Below, in pieces: positions 58,854 to 64,000 of a DNA stretch of 64,000 nucleotides. Each line of letters starts with the position of its first letter. Position 1 is the first letter of the stretch. The stretch is taken from assembly GCA_003612485.1 (NCBI GenBank), contig RAZA01000027.1, positions 1 through 64,000 of the forward strand, in the 5' to 3' direction. A program made the translations under genes and the position numbers. Below the pieces are notes generated by a model. The model had not been told where the DNA came from. It saw only the letters and a program-made list of their open reading frames with translations, and searched no databases. The DNA comes from a bacterium D16-50. GTDB lineage: Bacteria > Bacillota > Clostridia > Lachnospirales > Lachnospiraceae.

Positions 58854-59824
58854 ATTGTCAGCATCTTTGCTACCTCATACTGGTACTCATCGATGCCCTT
58901 CTCCATCATCAGGGCCTCCTCGATGTCGAAGTCCTGAAACTTTCCGTGCCTATAGCCCACCACCCGGTTGGTCTTTCCCTCCAGCATGATATCTACCGCA
59001 TAGGCTCCCATGACAGACGCATAATACCGGTCCATAGCGGTAGGGCTGCCGCCCCTCTGCATGTATCCCAGAATGGTAGCTCTAGTCTCAAGGCCTGTAG
59101 CCGCCTCGATCCTTCTAGCCATGGAAGTGGAATGGCCGATACCTTCTGCATTGATAATCAGATGGTGAATCTTTCCTCTCTTGCGGCTGGCAATGATATG
59201 GTTGATGATCTCCTGCTCATTGTACTCATATTTTTCGGGAAGCAGAATGTCCTCGGCGCCGTTTGCAATGCCGCACCAAAGGGCGATATAGCCCGCATGT
59301 CTTCCCATTACCTCGATGATGCTGCAGCGCTCATGGGAGGAAGAGGTGTCCTTTACCTTGTCGATGGCTTCCATGGCCGTGTTTACCGCCGTGTCGAAGC
59401 CTATGGTATACTCCGTGCAGGCAATGTCCAAATCAATGGTTCCGGGAATTCCTACGGTGTTGATCCCCTGTCTGGACAATGCCTGAGCCCCCCGGTAGGA
59501 GCCGTCTCCGCCGATGACAACAATTCCATCGATGCCATGCTGGCGGCATATCTCCGCCCCCTTCTCCTGATATTCCGGTCTCTTGAACTCCAGACATCTC
59601 GCGGTGCCCAGAACCGTGCCGCCTCTCTGGATAATGTCGGAAACATGACGGGGCTCCATGTCTATGATATCCTCATTCAGCAGACCGTTATAGCCCTTTT
59701 TGATCCCCTTCACCTTTAAGCCTCTATAAATAGCGGTACGCACCACCGCACGGATGGCTGCGTTCATCCCCGGCGCATCCCCTCCGCTTGTCAGAACCGC
59801 AATCGTTTTTATTTCCTTCGCCAT
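58850..59824 (-). CDS. pfkA: 6-phosphofructokinase
   Basis: 324 residues, standard bacterial length. GGDAPGMNAAIRA (ATP site), GGDGSYRGA, IDLDIACTEYTIGFDTA with the catalytic Asp, MGRHAGYIALW and LGYMQRGGSPTA. Phosphorylates fructose 6-phosphate in glycolysis. AGGAGGG precedes the ATG; a 21-base leader element is shared with the gene at 6686-7945. Confidence 0.97.
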   Translation of the reverse strand: MAKEIKTIAVLTSGGDAPGMNAAIRAVVRTAIYRGLKVKGIKKGYNGLLNEDIIDMEPRHVSDIIQRGGTVLGTARCLEFKRPEYQEKGAEICRQHGIDGIVVIGGDGSYRGAQALSRQGINTVGIPGTIDLDIACTEYTIGFDTAVNTAMEAIDKVKDTSSSHERCSIIEVMGRHAGYIALWCGIANGAEDILLPEKYEYNEQEIINHIIASRKRGKIHHLIINAEGIGHSTSMARRIEAATGLETRATILGYMQRGGSPTAMDRYYASVMGAYAVDIMLEGKTNRVVGYRHGKFQDFDIEEALMMEKGIDEYQYEVAKMLTI

Positions 59825-59841
59825 GCCTTTCCCTCCTGTCT

Positions 59842-59862
59842 CAGTTCCGAGACTGTTTTTTC
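59842..59862 (-). promoter_or_regulatory. Leader element shared with the minor pilin gene
   Basis: Matches 7963-7983 at 20 of 21 positions and has the same 17-base distance to the start codon. Small self-complementary parts (CAGT-N6-ACTG) are present. Function unknown. Confidence 0.4.
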
Positions 59863-59967
59863 AGTTTGGTCGCTCCGCTCCATCGCCGAGACTCTGATAT
59901 TCCTTTTTTGTCAATTCCCTATTTTAATCCATTTCCTTGCAGTTTTCAATAGGTACAAGCCTAATCT

Positions 59968-62900
59968 TTAACGCATTTTTATATTTTCCGCCCCGAAGAC
60001 GGCTCCCAGCCGCTCCTGCAGCCCCGCATCGGCCTTTACCCGGTACTCTGCCGGAAGCAGCTTGTATGCTCTGGAATCCTTGATAAAAACTATCACATTA
60101 TCGTCCCCTTTGCTGTCCGCTATGGCGGAAAGCAGCTCTCTCTCCCTGACCGAATAGTCGTATGCGCTGGCAAACTGAACCCAGAGCCCTGCCGGCACCC
60201 TGCCCTTTCCCCCGTTTTCATTCCGGTCTGCCTGAAGATCTGCCCCGCCGGCAGACATGTCCTGTCCTCCGCCGGACATGCCCGCCGAGGCTTTGCCGCT
60301 CTGGCGCATTCTGCCCTGAGCGGCCCTATTGCTCCCTCCGAAGCCCCCTCTGCCATAGCGGTTCTTGAACAGCACCCCGTCCTTGTTCCCCGCTGCCTCC
60401 TCAAAGCTGACGATCTGCTCGCAGATAAGCTTGCCGTCCTTATCCTCCTCCACGGACGCCCGGCCCTTTATGAAAACCTTGGCCTCCTCCACAAGCAGCG
60501 CCCCGAACTTCTCATAATCTCCGGGAAACACCACCACCTCAAGATTCCCCACCAGATCCTCCAAATTCAGGAATGCCATCATCTTGTCGTTTCTGGTGTA
60601 CTTGACGGACTTGTCTGCGATCATGCCGCCCACCACCACGCCGGCTTGATCCTCCACTGTCACCTGCCCCGTCTCTTCGTCCAGAGCAAAGTCTCCGGCG
60701 GTATTGGTGATATACCTCTGCCACAGCTCCTGATCCGTCTCCAGAGGATGTCCGCTGATGTAGATCCCGAGCACCTCCTTCTCAAAGGCCAGCCGCATTT
60801 CTTTAGGATATTCTCCTATGTCCGGCAGCGGAAAATCGAACTTCTCCTTCTGGGAATCCTCCGCTATGTCGAACAGCGTCATCTGACCCTCCAGATTGGT
60901 CTTCTTATCCTTGAGAGTCCGGTCTATCATCTGTATATAGACACTCATGAACTGCTTTCTGGTTCCTCCGAGACCGTCCAGCGCCCCCGCCTTGATAAAG
61001 TTCTCCATGGCACGCTTATTCATATCACCCTGAATGGTTCGGGAAACAAAATCCTGCAGATTGGTAAAGTTCCCCCGCGCCCTGCGCTCCTCCACGATGC
61101 CTTCGATCACCTGCCTGCCCACGCTCTTGATGGCCGTAAGGGCGTAGCGGATGCTCCCTTCCGATACGGAGAACCCTCCCTGCCCCTGATTAATGTCCGG
61201 CGGTAGCAGAGCGATGCCCATGTTGCGGCAGGTCAGGATATATTCCGACACCTTCTGCGGATTATCGATGACGGAAGTCATAAGAGCAGCCATGAACTCC
61301 ACCGGATAATGACATTTCAGCCAAGCTGTCTGATAGGCCACCACTGCGTATCCCGCCGCATGGGACTTGTTGAATGCATATTCTGCAAAATCTATCATAT
61401 CATCGAATATGCCGTTGGCCACTTGCGCGTCTATGCCCTTGGAGATACAGCCGGGAACCTGCTCCTCCTGATTCCCGTAGATGAAGTTCGCCCGCTCCTT
61501 CTCCATGACGGAATGCTTCTTCTTGCTCATGGCCCGGCGAACCAGATCGCTGCGCCCCATGGTGTACCCGCCCAGATCCCGCACGATCTGCATCACCTGC
61601 TCCTGATAGATGATACACCCATAGGTGGGAGACAAAATAGCTTCCAGCTGAGGGCAGGCATAGGTTATGATGTTCTGGTCGCTGCGGCATTTAATATATT
61701 TGGGGATGGAGTCCATGGGGCCCGGCCGGTACAGAGAAATGCCGTCGATGATATCTTCCATGCTTCTGGGCCGAAGCTCCTTCATGAAATTCTTCATGCC
61801 GCCGCTCTCCAGCTGGAAGATGCCCTCCGTCTTGCCCGATCCGATGTAGGCAAATACCTGCTGGTCCTCATAGTCAAGATGATCCAGATCAATCTGCCTT
61901 CCCGTGGATTCCTTTACGAACTCCACCGTATCCTGAATCACCGTCAGCGTGCGCAGCCCCAGAAAGTCCATCTTCAAAAGCCCCAGCTCCTCCAGCGTGG
62001 TCATGGTGAACTGAGTGGTGACGGCCCCGTTGCTCCCTCTGGACAAGGGCACGAACTCGTCTGCAGCCTCAGGGCAGATCACCACCCCCGCGGCATGCAT
62101 GGAGGCGTGTCTCGGCAGCCCTTCCAGACGCTTGCACATATCGATGAGATGCCGGACCTGCTCGTCCTGCTGATACATCCCCCGCAGCTCCGAGTTCATT
62201 TCCAGCGCCCGATCCAGCGTAATGTTCAGCTCTCTGGGCACCAGCTTCGCAATGGTATCCACCATGGCATAGGGCAGATCCATGACACGTCCCACGTCCC
62301 GAATGACTCCCTTTGCCGCCAAGGTTCCGAAGGTGACGATCTGCACCACCTTATCGGCGCCATACTTCTGACTTACATAGTCAATGACCTCCTGCCTGCG
62401 GTTGTAGCAGAAATCCACATCGATATCAGGCATGGAAACCCGCTCCGGATTCAGGAATCGCTCAAAGAGAAGGTTGTATCGGATGGGATCGATATCCGTA
62501 ATCCTAAGGCAGTAGGACACAATGCTGCCTGCGGCGGATCCCCGGCCCGGCCCCACCGGAATGCCGTTGCTTCTGGCATAGTTGATAAAGTCCCACACGA
62601 TCAGGAAATAGTCCACATATCCCATGGTCCGTATAACTGATAGTTCGTAGTCCAATCGTTCTCTGAGGGTCTGGCCCGTGTCCCCCGCAGGCTTATCACC
62701 CTCTCCATAGCGCTGCGTCAGCCCGTCGCTACACAGCTTGTTCAGGTATCCCCAGGAATCATACCCCTCCGGCACCTCGTACCGCGGCAGCTTCGTGACC
62801 CCGAATTCTATCTCCGCATGGCAGCGGTCGGCAATTCGCTGGGTATTCTCCAGCGCCTCCTGCGCATAAGGGAACAGCGCCTTCATCTCCTCCTCGCTTT

Positions 62901-63636
62901 TCACAAAGAACTGTCCGCCCTCGTAGCGCATCCTATCCTCGTCCGCCAGCTTCTTGCCGGTCTGGAGGCAGAGCAGTATATCGTGAGAGTCCGCATCCGA
63001 CCCATAGGTATAATGAACGTCGTTGGTGGCCACCAGCGGGATATCCAGCTCCCGGCTCATCTTCAGAAGCTCTGTGTTCACCATTTTCTGTTCCGGATAT
63101 CCGTGATCCTGCAGCTCCAGAAAAAAATTCCCCTTCCCAAAGCACTCCTCGTACTTCCTCGCCGCCTTTCTGGCCTCGCCGTCCAGCCTTTTGACAATAT
63201 TTCTCTGCACTTCTCCCGCAAGACATGCTGACAGCGCTATAATCCCCTCATGATAGCGGTTGAGCATCTCCATATCCACCCGGGGCTTATAGTAGTACCC
63301 TTCCGTGAAGCCCTTGCTGACAATCTTCATCAGATTCGCGTAGCCCAGATTGTTCTCCGCAAGCAATACCAGATGATAATACCGATCCTCGCCTCCCGTA
63401 AGCTCCTTGTCAAACCGGGAGTTCGGCGCCACATAGATCTCGCAGCCCAAAATGGGCTTGATACCTGCGGCCTTGGCGGCCCGGTAGAAATCAATCACGC
63501 CGTACATGACACCGTGGTCGGTGATGGCGGCGCTGTTCATTCCCAGCTCCTTCACTCTGGCCACATATTCCTTTATTTTGTTGGAACCGTCCAGAAGAGA
63601 ATACTCCGTGTGGACATGAAGATGTGCAAATGCCAT
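59968..63636 (-). CDS. dnaE: DNA polymerase III alpha subunit
   Basis: 1222 residues. PHP domain at the N-terminus (HLHVHTEYSLLDG), polymerase core with GPGRGSAAGS and catalytic PDIDVDF (about 405-410), the helix-hairpin-helix region and an OB fold (about 1000-1075). A Gly/Arg/Gln-rich inset of about 60 residues (about 1090-1148) lies before the C-terminal domain; this part is not in the family model I know and looks like local expansion. AAGGAG 6 bases before the ATG. Replicative synthesis, together with PolC in Firmicutes. Confidence 0.97.
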   Translation of the reverse strand: MAFAHLHVHTEYSLLDGSNKIKEYVARVKELGMNSAAITDHGVMYGVIDFYRAAKAAGIKPILGCEIYVAPNSRFDKELTGGEDRYYHLVLLAENNLGYANLMKIVSKGFTEGYYYKPRVDMEMLNRYHEGIIALSACLAGEVQRNIVKRLDGEARKAARKYEECFGKGNFFLELQDHGYPEQKMVNTELLKMSRELDIPLVATNDVHYTYGSDADSHDILLCLQTGKKLADEDRMRYEGGQFFVKSEEEMKALFPYAQEALENTQRIADRCHAEIEFGVTKLPRYEVPEGYDSWGYLNKLCSDGLTQRYGEGDKPAGDTGQTLRERLDYELSVIRTMGYVDYFLIVWDFINYARSNGIPVGPGRGSAAGSIVSYCLRITDIDPIRYNLLFERFLNPERVSMPDIDVDFCYNRRQEVIDYVSQKYGADKVVQIVTFGTLAAKGVIRDVGRVMDLPYAMVDTIAKLVPRELNITLDRALEMNSELRGMYQQDEQVRHLIDMCKRLEGLPRHASMHAAGVVICPEAADEFVPLSRGSNGAVTTQFTMTTLEELGLLKMDFLGLRTLTVIQDTVEFVKESTGRQIDLDHLDYEDQQVFAYIGSGKTEGIFQLESGGMKNFMKELRPRSMEDIIDGISLYRPGPMDSIPKYIKCRSDQNIITYACPQLEAILSPTYGCIIYQEQVMQIVRDLGGYTMGRSDLVRRAMSKKKHSVMEKERANFIYGNQEEQVPGCISKGIDAQVANGIFDDMIDFAEYAFNKSHAAGYAVVAYQTAWLKCHYPVEFMAALMTSVIDNPQKVSEYILTCRNMGIALLPPDINQGQGGFSVSEGSIRYALTAIKSVGRQVIEGIVEERRARGNFTNLQDFVSRTIQGDMNKRAMENFIKAGALDGLGGTRKQFMSVYIQMIDRTLKDKKTNLEGQMTLFDIAEDSQKEKFDFPLPDIGEYPKEMRLAFEKEVLGIYISGHPLETDQELWQRYITNTAGDFALDEETGQVTVEDQAGVVVGGMIADKSVKYTRNDKMMAFLNLEDLVGNLEVVVFPGDYEKFGALLVEEAKVFIKGRASVEEDKDGKLICEQIVSFEEAAGNKDGVLFKNRYGRGGFGGSNRAAQGRMRQSGKASAGMSGGGQDMSAGGADLQADRNENGGKGRVPAGLWVQFASAYDYSVRERELLSAIADSKGDDNVIVFIKDSRAYKLLPAEYRVKADAGLQERLGAVFGAENIKMR

Positions 63637-63675
63637 GGCCGGACTCCTTTATGCTAGATTTTTCCTTCTATAATT

Positions 63676-63704
63676 AATATACTGAAACAAGGAGCATTTG
63701 TAAA
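63676..63704 (-). promoter_or_regulatory. dnaE promoter
   Basis: Minus-strand TTTACA (63699-63704), 17-bp spacer and TATATT (63676-63681), about 40 bases before the ATG. Confidence 0.65.
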
Positions 63705-64000
63705 GAAAAATCCTGAAACCCGAATTTCGGCAGCGGCGGAAATATAGAGGCAGAATATTGTGAGCGGAAAGAAGAAAATGATTTTTAGATACGCAAAGCC
63801 GTCCCTATCCGACAATCAGCCGGCAGGAACGGCAAAGCGCATGCTTCTTTCTCTTACATGTCATAATATGCAGCGACTTTTAAAGGCATAAGGCATATGG
63901 TCCAAATTGCTTAAAGCCGGTTAGAGCCGCTGCAAAGCGGGGCAGACTGGCCAAGGATGGACAGGGATGCTGCAAACCGGCCGAAGCTGCTGCAAGTCAT
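63705..64000. other. Right-edge stretch with no gene seen
   Basis: About 300 bases without a supported reading frame. The last 90 bases have repeated GCTGCAAA-type words (63931, 63969, 63989) of unknown meaning. Confidence 0.5.

Overview
The window looks like the chromosome of a fairly GC-rich gut-type Clostridia, most likely Lachnospiraceae. This rests on gene content only: yicC-remA-gmk-rpoZ-rimO-pgsA-cinA-recA-recX in one run, the paired unknown DNA-repair proteins of the TIGR03915/TIGR03916 type, a PadR/DUF1700/DUF4097 operon, a non-oxygen-dependent set of housekeeping genes and pili with His/Cys-rich repeats. Species cannot be named from the sequence. No tRNA, rRNA or CRISPR array was recognised.

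Region 1 (1-19.9 kb) is an accessory surface-structure island. A leftward operon of twelve genes (18175 down to 1832) encodes a 1944-residue LPETG adhesin, an LPSTG backbone pilin, a class C sortase, a coiled-coil protein, a type I signal peptidase, a minor pilin-like protein, two proteins with SipW/TasA-type export signals, two membrane-anchored surface proteins (one with a MucBP domain), a SipW-type signal peptidase and a class B sortase. Its only visible promoter lies inside a segment of about 330 bp bounded by a 17-bp inverted repeat (18294-18310 / 18641-18657), directly beside an intact tyrosine recombinase gene (18664-19656). That is the layout of an invertible promoter switch, here in the ON position. 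A second copy of the same design lies at 321-694: a 15-bp perfect inverted repeat, the same promoter (22 identical bases) in the opposite orientation, and a recombinase gene broken by a deletion of about 55 bp (701-1650). The second switch would serve genes left of the window and is OFF as read. The two switches form the main discovery in this window.

Region 2 (19.9-33.3 kb) holds a TPR/DUF2971-like protein, an ECF transporter S component, a PadR-DUF1700-DUF4097 envelope-stress-type operon with clear palindromic operators, asnA, an AlkC-like HEAT-repeat protein, a two-component system with its ABC transporter, and a tiny membrane peptide gene. Region 3 (33.3-40.5 kb) has three polytopic membrane proteins of the glycan-assembly type and a cytosolic GH13 amylase-family enzyme.

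Region 4 (40.5-64 kb) is mostly core: an XPD/DinG-like helicase with a nuclease-like N-terminus, a Crh-like HPr relative, the TIGR03915/03916-type pair, recX, recA (with a LexA-controlled promoter), cinA, pgsA, rimO, rpoZ, gmk, remA, yicC, SPFH and NfeD proteins, an SH3/SleB-type cell-wall hydrolase, an rRNA methyltransferase, pfkA and dnaE. Several genes across the window carry in-frame 36- or 45-bp tandem repeats, and a 19-bp repeat array sits between pfkA and the methyltransferase.
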